DNA of 64,000 nt from Flavihumibacter rivuli (GTDB taxonomy: Bacteria > Bacteroidota > Bacteroidia > Chitinophagales > Chitinophagaceae): the NCBI RefSeq assembly GCF_018595685.2, contig NZ_CP092334.1, positions 1,144,001 to 1,208,000 of the forward strand, in the 5' to 3' direction. The notes under the pieces were generated by a model. That model made no database searches. It had not been told where the DNA came from and worked only from the letters and a program-made list of their open reading frames with translations. Every line of letters begins with the position of its first letter. The first letter of the stretch is position 1. The position numbers and the translations under genes were made by a program. Below, one piece after another: positions 34,217 to 41,979 of the stretch.

Positions 34217-34244
34217 GGGAATTAGCTTTCAGGAAAAACTTTCC

Positions 34245-35747
34245 TTAAGCAAGAGCTACAAAAGCAGGTCCGATATAAGCGATGATATCCCTTGCTAAAA
34301 CTGATTCCATGCCATGGTCAGCGCTGGCCAGTTCCCCTGCCAATCCATGCAGGTAAACACCCAGGACCGCCGCCTGGTCCGGTACATAGTCCCTTGCCAT
34401 CAAACCGGTCAGGATACCGGTCAGCACATCGCCGCTTCCTCCCTTGGCCATAGAAGCATTCCCGGAGAGATTGAAATAGGTTCTTCCGCCTGGCATGGCA
34501 ACAAAGGTCCGGTGGCCTTTCAGGACGACTATCACTTTCTTTTCCATCGCTAACCGCCTTGCCTTTTCGAGCCGATCCAATTCATTGGAACAGTTGCCTG
34601 CCAAGCGTTCAAACTCCTTGGGATGCGGAGTGAGAATGGAGAGGGGAGGGAGTTCCTCCCACCATTGCGGTTGTTGCGCCAGCAGGTTAAGGGCATCGGC
34701 ATCCCATACCATGGGCTGTTTGAAATTTTTCAGCACTATAGCCAAAGCAGCCGCAGTTGCCGGGTCCGTCCCTATACCGGGACCACAGCCTATTGCCCTG
34801 AAACGATCGAGGTCATCAGGGCTTTCACTAATGATGTCCTCACCAATGGGGATGGCCATGGCTTCCGGCACTGATGTTTGGAGGATGTTCATACCCACCA
34901 TCGGGATACCACAGGTCAATAACCCTGCACCACTGCGCAAACAGGCCTCGGCCGCCATTACAGCAGCGCCCACCTTGCCAAGGGAACCGGCTAACAGTAA
35001 GGCATGACCGAAATTTCCCTTGTGGGCAAATAGCGGTCTTGGCCTGGTGATACTGGTTGCCATTTCATGGTCAATGACCTCATGGACAGGCGTAATACCA
35101 GAGATGAATTGTGGAAGCAGCCCAATATTCAGTATAGAAACGACCCCGAAAAAAGGGGCGTTCTCTGCCAGCAACAAGGCTGGTTTATAGCATTGGAAAC
35201 TGAGGGTATAAGCGGACCTTATGGCTTTGGCAGGAAGGGTAGTGCCATCGCTGAAAAGACCGGAGGGCATATCAATGCTGATTACGGCGTTCTTGCTCTC
35301 ATTGATATGCTCCACCAATTCAAGCAGGAAACCTTCCAGTGGGCGGTTCAGACCTGTACCCAGTAACGCGTCAATGATGATAATGCCTGAAGGGAGGTCG
35401 GGCAGGGGATTACCCGGCTGTATAAAATGGATCGGTACATTGGTTTGGTGAAGGCGTTGCAGGTTCAGCTGGAAATCCTGGGTACCCAGGTGCCCGAACT
35501 CCGGGATGAACACATCGACCGGCCTGCCTTTGGCTTCAAGCATCCTGGCCATGGCCAGTCCATCGCCGCCATTATTTCCTTTGCCACAGAAGATGTAGAA
35601 TTGCTGCTGCTCCACGAGTCCCTTCTCTTCAAGCCAATCCACACAAGCTGCTGCGGCCCTTTCCATCAGGTCAATGGAACTGATGGGGCTGTGCTCCATG
35701 GTATAATTATCCCATGCCCTTACCTGTTCGGCTGATAGTACCACCAT
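34245..35747 (-). CDS. nnrD: Bifunctional NAD(P)H-hydrate epimerase/dehydratase
   Basis: This is 500 residues with two fused domains. The N-terminal YjeF epimerase (NnrE) covers residues 1-215 with FCGKGNNGGDGLAMARML and the Asp/Gly-rich ALLGTGLNRPLEG. The C-terminal ribokinase-like NAD(P)HX dehydratase (NnrD) covers residues 225-500 with PHPKEFERLAGN, and KGGSGDVLTGILTGLMA near the C-terminus. The enzyme repairs NADHX and NADPHX formed by hydration of NAD(P)H. It is convergent with the transporter gene (28 bases between stops). Confidence 0.95.
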   Translation of the reverse strand: MVVLSAEQVRAWDNYTMEHSPISSIDLMERAAAACVDWLEEKGLVEQQQFYIFCGKGNNGGDGLAMARMLEAKGRPVDVFIPEFGHLGTQDFQLNLQRLHQTNVPIHFIQPGNPLPDLPSGIIIIDALLGTGLNRPLEGFLLELVEHINESKNAVISIDMPSGLFSDGTTLPAKAIRSAYTLSFQCYKPALLLAENAPFFGVVSILNIGLLPQFISGITPVHEVIDHEMATSITRPRPLFAHKGNFGHALLLAGSLGKVGAAVMAAEACLRSGAGLLTCGIPMVGMNILQTSVPEAMAIPIGEDIISESPDDLDRFRAIGCGPGIGTDPATAAALAIVLKNFKQPMVWDADALNLLAQQPQWWEELPPLSILTPHPKEFERLAGNCSNELDRLEKARRLAMEKKVIVVLKGHRTFVAMPGGRTYFNLSGNASMAKGGSGDVLTGILTGLMARDYVPDQAAVLGVYLHGLAGELASADHGMESVLARDIIAYIGPAFVALA

Positions 35748-35779
35748 ACCGAAATGTACAAAAAAACCGGGAAGAAGGC

Positions 35780-37003
35780 TTACTGGGAACCACCGGCAGC
35801 CAATCCATTGGAAGACTCGTTTTCGAGCTCCTGGAAGGTCTTATTGCTTTGGCGGTAGTCACCAAAAATGTCGCAGAGTTGCTTTGACCTATAGATGCCT
35901 CGGTTGTATTTATTACCCAACACAATGATGGTGGCCTTTTCTTCCAGTAACCTGATGAAAACGGTATTGTTGCCATGCCACCAGCCGTTATGGTAAACGA
36001 TCTTTTTGCCATTCTCCACTTCGGTGAGTCGCCAGCCCAGGCCATAGTTGCGGGCTCCGGCCTTTTCATAGCTGTACCCCTGGAATGCGCTGTCGAGGGT
36101 GGACTGCCTGAAAAGGTTTCCGTTCCTCAAACCCTCATCCCATTTCAGCATATCGCGCACGGTACTGTAAATATTCTTGTCACCATATACCAGGTCCATG
36201 AATTCCAGTCCATACCTGCGGTTATTCCATTCAAAGGAAGGCATGGCCGTTTCAGCTTTATCCAAACTGAACACATAGGTATCAGTCATGCCCAAAGGCT
36301 TAAAGAAGGTTTCTTCCAGGTATACATGATAGGCCTTACCGCTGACCTTTTCAATAAGTAGGGCCAGCAGGGCATAGTTGGTATTACAATAACTGAACCT
36401 CTTGCCCGTCGGGAATTGAAGCGGGGGATGCATGGTATAAAGGGAAGTGAGGACATCCAGGTTGGTGACCAGTTTCTTCTTATCCCAATTGTAATGCTCG
36501 AGGTAATTGGTGTAATTGGGCAAGCCACTTCGATGACTCAGCAACATCTTGACGGTAGTGCCGGGGTAAGGGAACTTGTCAAAATATTTGGACAGGTCAT
36601 CATCCAGCCCGATTTTCCCTTCTTCCCAGAGTTTGAGCACCGCCATTCCCGTGAAGGTCTTGGAAACAGAAGCCAGGTGGAAAGCATCATGCTCGCCGAT
36701 GGAGTCGGTCTTAGTCACCGGATCAAGGAAGCCATTATACCCTTCTGCAATGATCTTTCCTTCTTTGGCCACGAGGTAGCTGCCATTGAAACCGGAGCGG
36801 AACAGACCGTTCTTGAAAAATTTATTGATGGCTGTTTCGTAAGTGGCGGTAGTATGTTCATCTGCGAAGTGCAGGGTGGAGGCGATGGTAGGGGCACCAG
36901 TTCCTTTCGCCCTGGCTGCGTCATTGTCAGGGCGCTGCTTGCAGGCTGGAAGGGATGCTACCAGAATACCGGTTACCAGGATTTGTACGAATTTGTTTTT
37001 CAA
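35780..37003 (-). CDS. Serine hydrolase of the beta-lactamase/D-alanyl-D-alanine carboxypeptidase type (class C-like lipoprotein)
   Basis: This is about 407 residues. The S12-type catalytic motifs are SVSKTFTGMAV (SxxK nucleophile), YCNTNYALL (YxN) and HNGWWHGNNT (HxG). Before the domain, VTGILVASLPACKQRPDN is a lipobox-containing signal sequence. The best signal peptide starts at a TTG at 37003 (KNKFVQILV...); ATG options further upstream (for example near 37069) put a non-hydrophobic 23-residue leader before the signal, which is unlikely. The open frame itself begins at 37219. It is anchored at the periplasmic side of a membrane. The substrate may be a peptidoglycan peptide or an ester. It is divergent from serA. 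Confidence 0.85.
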   Translation of the reverse strand: MKNKFVQILVTGILVASLPACKQRPDNDAARAKGTGAPTIASTLHFADEHTTATYETAINKFFKNGLFRSGFNGSYLVAKEGKIIAEGYNGFLDPVTKTDSIGEHDAFHLASVSKTFTGMAVLKLWEEGKIGLDDDLSKYFDKFPYPGTTVKMLLSHRSGLPNYTNYLEHYNWDKKKLVTNLDVLTSLYTMHPPLQFPTGKRFSYCNTNYALLALLIEKVSGKAYHVYLEETFFKPLGMTDTYVFSLDKAETAMPSFEWNNRRYGLEFMDLVYGDKNIYSTVRDMLKWDEGLRNGNLFRQSTLDSAFQGYSYEKAGARNYGLGWRLTEVENGKKIVYHNGWWHGNNTVFIRLLEEKATIIVLGNKYNRGIYRSKQLCDIFGDYRQSNKTFQELENESSNGLAAGGSQ

Positions 37004-37138
37004 AAGGAGTGTTTTAGGCGTACAAGGAATCGGATTTCGCAATAATAACGAATTCACCGTGCAAATCATATGCCGGAGGCAAGTATCTTTCATAATATGG
37101 CTAGAATCAGGCATATTTGCAAATAGCAAGCAATCGTT

Positions 37139-38371
37139 ATGGAACCCACAACCAGCTATCCAAAAGACAAGATCAAGATCCTGTTCCTGGAGAATATCAG
37201 CGACAGGGCAGTAAAACATTTTACCCAGGCCGGCTACGCCAATGTTAAAAAACTTTCCGGCGCACTTTCAGAAGAAGAACTCATCAAAGAGATCAAGGAT
37301 GTCCATCTTCTGGGTATCCGATCCAAGACGCAGGTTACGGAAAAAGTGTTGGCAGCCGCCACCAAACTGCAAGCCATCGGTGCCTTCTGTATCGGGGTAA
37401 ACCAGATCAACCTCAAAGCCGCTACCAAAACGGGTATTACCGTTTTTAACGCACCCTATTCCAACACCCGTTCGGTAGCCGAATTGGTTATAGGTGCATC
37501 CATTATGCTCATCCGCCGGATCCCCGACAAGAACAAGGCGGCCCATGAAGGCATTTGGATGAAGGATGCCAAAGGCAGCTTCGAGCTGAGGGGCAAGACC
37601 CTCGGCATCATCGGTTACGGCAATATCGGCACCCAGGTAAGCGTACTCGCAGAAGCGCTGGGAATGAAGGTGTTGTATTATGATGTGGTTACCAAGCTAC
37701 CACTGGGTAATGCAGAAGCCTGTAAGTCCCTCAAAGACCTGGTGTCCCAGTCTGATATTGTTACGTTACATGTTCCGGAAACAGCGCAGACCAGGAACAT
37801 GATTAACAAGAACAACCTCAAGTTTTTCAAGAAAGGTAGCATCCTGCTCAATTATGCAAGGGGTGAGGTAGTTGACCTGGACGCCCTCAGGAAATTCATT
37901 GTAGACGGGCATATCTCCGGTGCCGGGATCGATGTATATCCCTGGGAACCTGAAAAGAATGGCGATCGTTTCCAGACGCCGTTACAGGACCTTCCCAACG
38001 TTATCCTGACCCCGCATATCGGCGGTTCTACAGAGGAAGCCCAACAAAACATTGGGGTTGACGTGAGCAATAAGCTCTTCCAATTCCTGGAAATGGGTAT
38101 CACTACCGGCTCGCATACAGTACCGGAACTGAGCCTGCCACCCCAGGAAGGCACACATCGTATCCTCCATGTCCATAATAACGTTCCAGGGGTACTCAGT
38201 GCCATCAACACCCAATTGTCGAACCACAAGATCAATATCCTTGGCCAATACCTCAAGACCAATGAAGATATCGGCTATGTAGTGTTGGATGTCGATAAGA
38301 AACTGTCCAAGCAGGCTGAAAAGCTCCTTCGTGATGTAAAGGAAACCATCAAGGTGAGGTTGCTTTATTGA
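37139..38371 (+). CDS. serA: D-3-phosphoglycerate dehydrogenase
   Basis: This is a 410-residue SerA that oxidises 3-phosphoglycerate in serine synthesis. The substrate and nucleotide domains are visible: IGAFCIGVNQINL, Rossmann motif LGIIGYGNIGTQV, NYARGEVVDLDAL with the active-site Arg, and the Glu and His in YPWEPEKNG and LTPHIGGST. A C-terminal ACT domain (HNNVPGVLSAINTQLSNHKI) gives serine feedback control. The sequence CATATTTG (37112-37119), one mismatch from the promoter box, lies 19 bases before the ATG. A terminator follows. Confidence 0.96.
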   Translation: MEPTTSYPKDKIKILFLENISDRAVKHFTQAGYANVKKLSGALSEEELIKEIKDVHLLGIRSKTQVTEKVLAAATKLQAIGAFCIGVNQINLKAATKTGITVFNAPYSNTRSVAELVIGASIMLIRRIPDKNKAAHEGIWMKDAKGSFELRGKTLGIIGYGNIGTQVSVLAEALGMKVLYYDVVTKLPLGNAEACKSLKDLVSQSDIVTLHVPETAQTRNMINKNNLKFFKKGSILLNYARGEVVDLDALRKFIVDGHISGAGIDVYPWEPEKNGDRFQTPLQDLPNVILTPHIGGSTEEAQQNIGVDVSNKLFQFLEMGITTGSHTVPELSLPPQEGTHRILHVHNNVPGVLSAINTQLSNHKINILGQYLKTNEDIGYVVLDVDKKLSKQAEKLLRDVKETIKVRLLY

Positions 38372-38402
38372 GCGAGGGGGTAATGCTCCCTAAACATACC
38401 TT

Positions 38403-38440
38403 AAAAGCCTGTGGTTTCCTTTCCACAGGCTTTTGTTTTA
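38403..38440 (+). terminator. Intrinsic terminator of serA
   Basis: AAAAGCCTGTGG and CCACAGGCTTTT form a perfect 12-base stem around TTTCCTTT, followed by a T-rich run. Confidence 0.9.
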
Positions 38441-38517
38441 GGCAGTCGAATCTTTTTATCAATATTTTCAAAATTTATTGAAAATTTCATATAATTTTAT
38501 CCTATCAAATGCACATT

Positions 38518-39789
38518 ATGAAAATAGTGATTGCCGGTGCCGGTTTCGGTGGACTCCGATTGGCCCGGATGCTGAACAACAAACCGGGCTTTGAGTTGAC
38601 CCTTGTTGACCGGTTCAATTACCACCAGTTCCAACCATTATTCTACCAGGTAGCCACAGCGGGACTGGATGCCAGCAATATTTCCTTTCCCCTGAGGAAG
38701 GTCTTCCAGAAAAGCAGGAATGTCAGGATCAGGCTGGCCAATATTGAGCGGGTAGATGCCGCGAACCGCCAATTGGTTACCGATTCCGGCAATTTTTATT
38801 ACGATATCCTGGTATTGGCCATGGGGGCTGGCACCAATTTCTTCGGAAATGCCAACCTTGAGCGCCATGCTTTTTCCATGAAATCGACGGTAGAGGCCTT
38901 GCAGATCAGGCACCGCCTGATGGAGAATTTCGAAAAGGCCGTCCATGAAAAGGACCCCGACCAATTGCAGCAATACATGAATATCGTTGTAGTGGGCGGG
39001 GGGCCAACAGGGGTGGAAGTCTCCGGGGCCATTGCCGAAATGAAGCGGTATGTACTGCCCAAGGATTACCCGGAACTGGATTTTTCCCGCATGAATATTT
39101 ACCTCCTTGAAGGATCGGACAAGGTGTTGGGGACCATGAGTGGCAAGAGCAGCGAACAGGCGGGCCAATACCTGAAGGAGCTGGGGGTAACCCTGCTGAC
39201 CGGCAAACAGGTATCTGACTATAACGGATCTGTATTGGAGTGCAAGGATGGAACAGCCATCCCGACGGCCACCGTGATCTGGGCAGCAGGCATTAAGGGG
39301 CATGTGCCGGGTGGCCTGGATGGACTTTCCTTGCAAAGGGGCAACCGGATTCCGGTCGACCCATTCAATGAAGTGAAAGGATTCCCTGGTATCTATGCGA
39401 TAGGTGACCTGGCCTGCATGGCTACCGACACCAATCCCAATGGCCATCCACAGGTAGCACCGGTGGCCATCCAACAGGCGGGAAACCTGGCCCAGAACTT
39501 ACTGAAGCATGGGCTGGATAAAGTACTATGGAAACCTTTCGAATATTACGATAAAGGTGCGATGGCAACTGTAGGCCGCAATAAGGCGGTGGTGGATATC
39601 CCTAAACCCAAATGGCATTTCGGGGGATTCCTGGCCTGGCTGGTCTGGATGGCCCTGCACCTGATGCTGATCCTGGGCGTGAAGAACAGGTTATTTGTCT
39701 TCCTGAACTGGCTCTATAATTATCTGACCTACGACCAATCGCTCCGACTCATCTTTAAGGAATTCCATAAGCCGGAACAAAAGGAGTGA
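38518..39789 (+). CDS. ndh: Type II NADH dehydrogenase (NAD(P)/FAD-dependent oxidoreductase)
   Basis: This is 423 residues. The FAD-binding Rossmann motif is IVIAGAGFGGLRLARML; the second, NADH-binding, is VVVGGGPTGVEVSGA near residue 160. The AIGDLACMATD stretch near residue 300 binds the flavin, and VAIQQAGNLAQ follows. The C-terminal amphipathic part (FLAWLVWMALHLMLILGVK) anchors the enzyme on the inner membrane. It passes electrons from NADH to quinone without pumping protons. The ATG at 38509 (three codons upstream) is an equally possible start. It is separate from serA by a terminator. Confidence 0.93.
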   Translation: MKIVIAGAGFGGLRLARMLNNKPGFELTLVDRFNYHQFQPLFYQVATAGLDASNISFPLRKVFQKSRNVRIRLANIERVDAANRQLVTDSGNFYYDILVLAMGAGTNFFGNANLERHAFSMKSTVEALQIRHRLMENFEKAVHEKDPDQLQQYMNIVVVGGGPTGVEVSGAIAEMKRYVLPKDYPELDFSRMNIYLLEGSDKVLGTMSGKSSEQAGQYLKELGVTLLTGKQVSDYNGSVLECKDGTAIPTATVIWAAGIKGHVPGGLDGLSLQRGNRIPVDPFNEVKGFPGIYAIGDLACMATDTNPNGHPQVAPVAIQQAGNLAQNLLKHGLDKVLWKPFEYYDKGAMATVGRNKAVVDIPKPKWHFGGFLAWLVWMALHLMLILGVKNRLFVFLNWLYNYLTYDQSLRLIFKEFHKPEQKE

Positions 39790-39834
39790 ACCGATGTGAG
39801 AATATGAAGATGTGAAAATGTGGAGATATGGGGA

Positions 39835-39860
39835 TCTGCCTTCGCTGAAGCTTCGGCAGA
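39835..39860. repeat. Extragenic palindrome
   Basis: TCTGCC and GGCAGA arms flank an inner TTCG...GAAGCTTC core (TCTGCCTTCGCTGAAG, then CTTCGGCAGA). It shares CTTCAGCGAAGG with the tRNA-Pro terminator loop when read inverted. It is likely a small dispersed repeat. It lies 45 bases after ndh. Confidence 0.5.
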
Positions 39861-39903
39861 CAAGGTCTGGAAATTTTCGGCACACGCAAATTACCGATGG
39901 CCA

Positions 39904-39920
39904 TTGTTGGTGTTATCACC
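39904..39920 (+). repeat. GGTGTTATCACC palindrome, copy 1
   Basis: TTGTTGGTGTTATCACC is repeated exactly at 40002-40018. With flanks, copy 1 forms CCA-tt-GTTGGTG, a TTAT loop, then CACCAAC-TGG, giving a good hairpin. Confidence 0.55.
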
Positions 39921-39937
39921 AACTGGCTTAAACGGAT

Positions 39938-40114
39938 ATGATTACCATATGGACCAGGTTGGTCTTTCTGTTATTGAAAAGTAGGGCATATCTCGCAGCC
40001 GTTGTTGGTGTTATCACCTACAGCTTATCAACGACAATCATGAACACGGATGATCGGTTTGGTTCATCGTTCACTGGATGGATAGTGGGCGTTATTTCCC
40101 TTTTATTCATTTAA
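39938..40114 (+). CDS. Possible 58-residue membrane peptide, doubtful
   Basis: An ATG at 39938 opens 58 codons ending in TAA at 40112. The product would begin MITIWTRLVFLLLKSRAYLA and contain two hydrophobic stretches (LAAVVGVITYSLST and FTGWIVGVISLLFI). It includes the second copy of the palindromic repeat, in the codon frame VVGVIT. A neighbouring 14-codon frame (ATG 39897) uses the first copy in the same way (MAIVGVITNW). No promoter or known family is visible. It could be a real small gene or chance within a repeat region. Confidence 0.25.
   Translation: MITIWTRLVFLLLKSRAYLAAVVGVITYSLSTTIMNTDDRFGSSFTGWIVGVISLLFI
40002..40018 (+). repeat. GGTGTTATCACC palindrome, copy 2
   Basis: An exact 17-base copy of the repeat at 39904, 98 bases downstream. 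The flanks here (GCCG...TACAGC) pair less well than in copy 1. Confidence 0.55.
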
Positions 40115-40151
40115 CATAATATAAATTATAAGACTAAAATCAGACCTTGGG

Positions 40152-40260
40152 TTTAGAGGGAAGAGTCTCTCAAATAAGCCGTGGATATACATTTAAAGCT
40201 AATGGCACATGAAGCACGTTGTCCCTGAGTACACACTCAGGACAAACCATTCCCTCTAAA
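40152..40260. other. Inverted-repeat-bounded non-coding element
   Basis: Perfect 11-base inverted repeats, TTTAGAGGGAA (40152-40162) and TTCCCTCTAAA (40250-40260), bound a 109-base segment. It contains an internal hairpin GTCCCTGAGT-acac-ACTCAGGAC (40221-40242). This could be a structured RNA, a small non-autonomous mobile element or a regulatory region. A weak minus-strand frame of 77 codons (40170-40403) overlaps it; its product matches nothing I know and I do not call it a gene. The rest of 40261-40620 shows no feature. Confidence 0.35.
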
Positions 40261-40620
40261 TAAACCGTCTTTTGAGCTTGTCCAGGACCATCAGAATTTG
40301 CATCAAATAAACTCCCAAGGTGCTGGAAGTTTATCCTTATTCCCGTCGTTATATCCAATAGAATGATAAAACTTAGGCCGTCAAACGGCCTACCCACGAT
40401 CAAGCCGCTTTACAGCTTGGAAAAGCCACCTGCATATGGCACCAGCATTTTGTATCTGATCAGGATTATCCCCAAAGCAAGGAACCCATTCCACAGACAT
40501 AACCGGTTGTGAGCAGTAAAAACATGACAAAGCAGGAATTACAATGGACAAACAGTTACCGGATTATTATTGAACAATAATTACCGCTATCTATTAATAA
40601 TCAATATTATATGAAAATTA

Positions 40621-40647
40621 AAAACGGTCGCAATATGCGACCGTTTT
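40621..40647. terminator. Intrinsic terminator downstream of the gyrA-linked TPR gene
   Basis: AAAACGGTCGCA (40621-40632) and TGCGACCGTTTT (40636-40647) form a 12-base stem around ATA, with A- and T-runs on both sides. It lies 26 bases after the TPR gene stop on the minus strand. Confidence 0.85.
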
Positions 40648-40672
40648 CCTATTATTTATGTGCTCCCGGATC

Positions 40673-41956
40673 TTAGTGGGCCTTGTCTACGTTGTTGAAC
40701 TTATTCTCGTAGAAGGTCACTTTATCCTTGTTACCCTTGTTATCGTAAATGGTGATCAGCAGGTCATAAGCATCCTTCAGGTGGCTCTTGTCTTCCATCT
40801 TCAGTTTGCCCTGGCTGCCAAGGATCTCATCCACCTTCTCGAAGTAAGGAATAGCATCATCGAATTTCTTGGCGATCAAACCACGCAATTCTTCCTTCTT
40901 CTTCAGTTCTTCAGGCTTCAGCTTGCCACCAGCTGGCGGACGGATGGCCTTGTTCTGGGTATTGTAATCAACGCCCTGGTTGTACTGGATCTGTCCCAAT
41001 ACCAGGAAAGCAGCTGCATAATCAGGCTTCAGTTCTACCACCTTCTTCAGGTTCTCTTCAGCCTTGGCAGTCAGCTCGGCAGCATTGGATGGACGATCCT
41101 TGATCTCCGGCTTATAGGCTTCCTGGTACATCTCCACCGCATAATTGTAACGGATCGCTACATTATTGGGGTCCTGGGCCAGTACTTCTTCGTACTTCTT
41201 GAACAGGTTATTCTTGTCGCCGGCATCACGGGCCATATCCAGTTCGTAGGCAGACCAGAATGCATCCTTGGGGAACATTTCCTTACCCAAGGTCAGGTAT
41301 TTCTGGGCAGCGGCCTCGTCCTTCTTGGTATTGTAGTGGTAATCCACCAACCACTTATAGATCTCGCCCATGCCTTCGCCACTTACCTTGGCATCGGCCA
41401 GCTTACCATAATAGATCGCAGCGTCATCGCGCTTATTGGATTTCTCGGCACTGATACCGGTATACAATACGACGGTAGTATCCAGTGCCAGGTTGCTCCA
41501 TTTCTTCTGGTTCATGAATTCACCTACTTCCATACAACCCTTGAAGTTGCCGTAAGCAGACTCATACTTATTGCTGTTGTAATCATCAGCTCCAGCCTTG
41601 AAGAAACCCTGGTAGATATCCATGATCGGCTTGTATTGATCGATCTGTAACAATACATATTGTCCCTTGTCGTCCAGGGCAACATATTGCTTCAGGGCAT
41701 CGAATGCCACTTTACGGGCATCGGGTGTTGCTGGTCCCATAGTTGGGTCCTGCGCGATCTCGCTGTATACCTTGGCCTTTGTATACCATCCTTCTGCATT
41801 CTTGGCATTCTTTTCATTGGCCAGGAACTGGTCTATCTGGGTCTTAGCTTCTGTGTATTTCTTTGACTTTAAGTTGTCCTTGATCTTTTCGAGGTTCTGG
41901 GCAGACGCTCCCATTACCGCTGAAACAAGCAATGTTGTAAAAAGGATCTTTTTCAT
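40673..41956 (-). CDS. Exported tetratricopeptide-repeat protein
   Basis: This is 427 residues with a clear signal peptide (MKKILFTTLLVSAVMGASAQ). TPR-like helical repeats follow: KKYTEAKTQIDQFLANEKNA, AYGNFKGCMEVGEF, AAQKYLTLGKEMFP, AIRYNYAVEMYQEAY and AAAFLVLGQIQYNQG. A proline/lysine-rich insertion (RPPAGGKLKPEELKKKEE) is near residue 350. It lies 23 bases downstream of gyrA in the same direction and ends before a strong terminator, so the two are probably one transcript. TPR proteins are scaffolds; the periplasmic partner is unknown. Confidence 0.85.
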   Translation of the reverse strand: MKKILFTTLLVSAVMGASAQNLEKIKDNLKSKKYTEAKTQIDQFLANEKNAKNAEGWYTKAKVYSEIAQDPTMGPATPDARKVAFDALKQYVALDDKGQYVLLQIDQYKPIMDIYQGFFKAGADDYNSNKYESAYGNFKGCMEVGEFMNQKKWSNLALDTTVVLYTGISAEKSNKRDDAAIYYGKLADAKVSGEGMGEIYKWLVDYHYNTKKDEAAAQKYLTLGKEMFPKDAFWSAYELDMARDAGDKNNLFKKYEEVLAQDPNNVAIRYNYAVEMYQEAYKPEIKDRPSNAAELTAKAEENLKKVVELKPDYAAAFLVLGQIQYNQGVDYNTQNKAIRPPAGGKLKPEELKKKEELRGLIAKKFDDAIPYFEKVDEILGSQGKLKMEDKSHLKDAYDLLITIYDNKGNKDKVTFYENKFNNVDKAH

Positions 41957-41979
41957 CAGTCTATGTTTTGTTTTTGTTT

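Noticed and set aside
40170..40403. 77-codon frame on the minus strand as a gene
   Set aside because: No promoter, start context or recognisable family; overlaps an inverted-repeat element. Mentioned there but not called.
40658..41650. 330-codon open frame on the plus strand
   Set aside because: Antisense to the TPR gene after gyrA; long hydrophobic runs arise from reversed Lys/Glu-rich codons.
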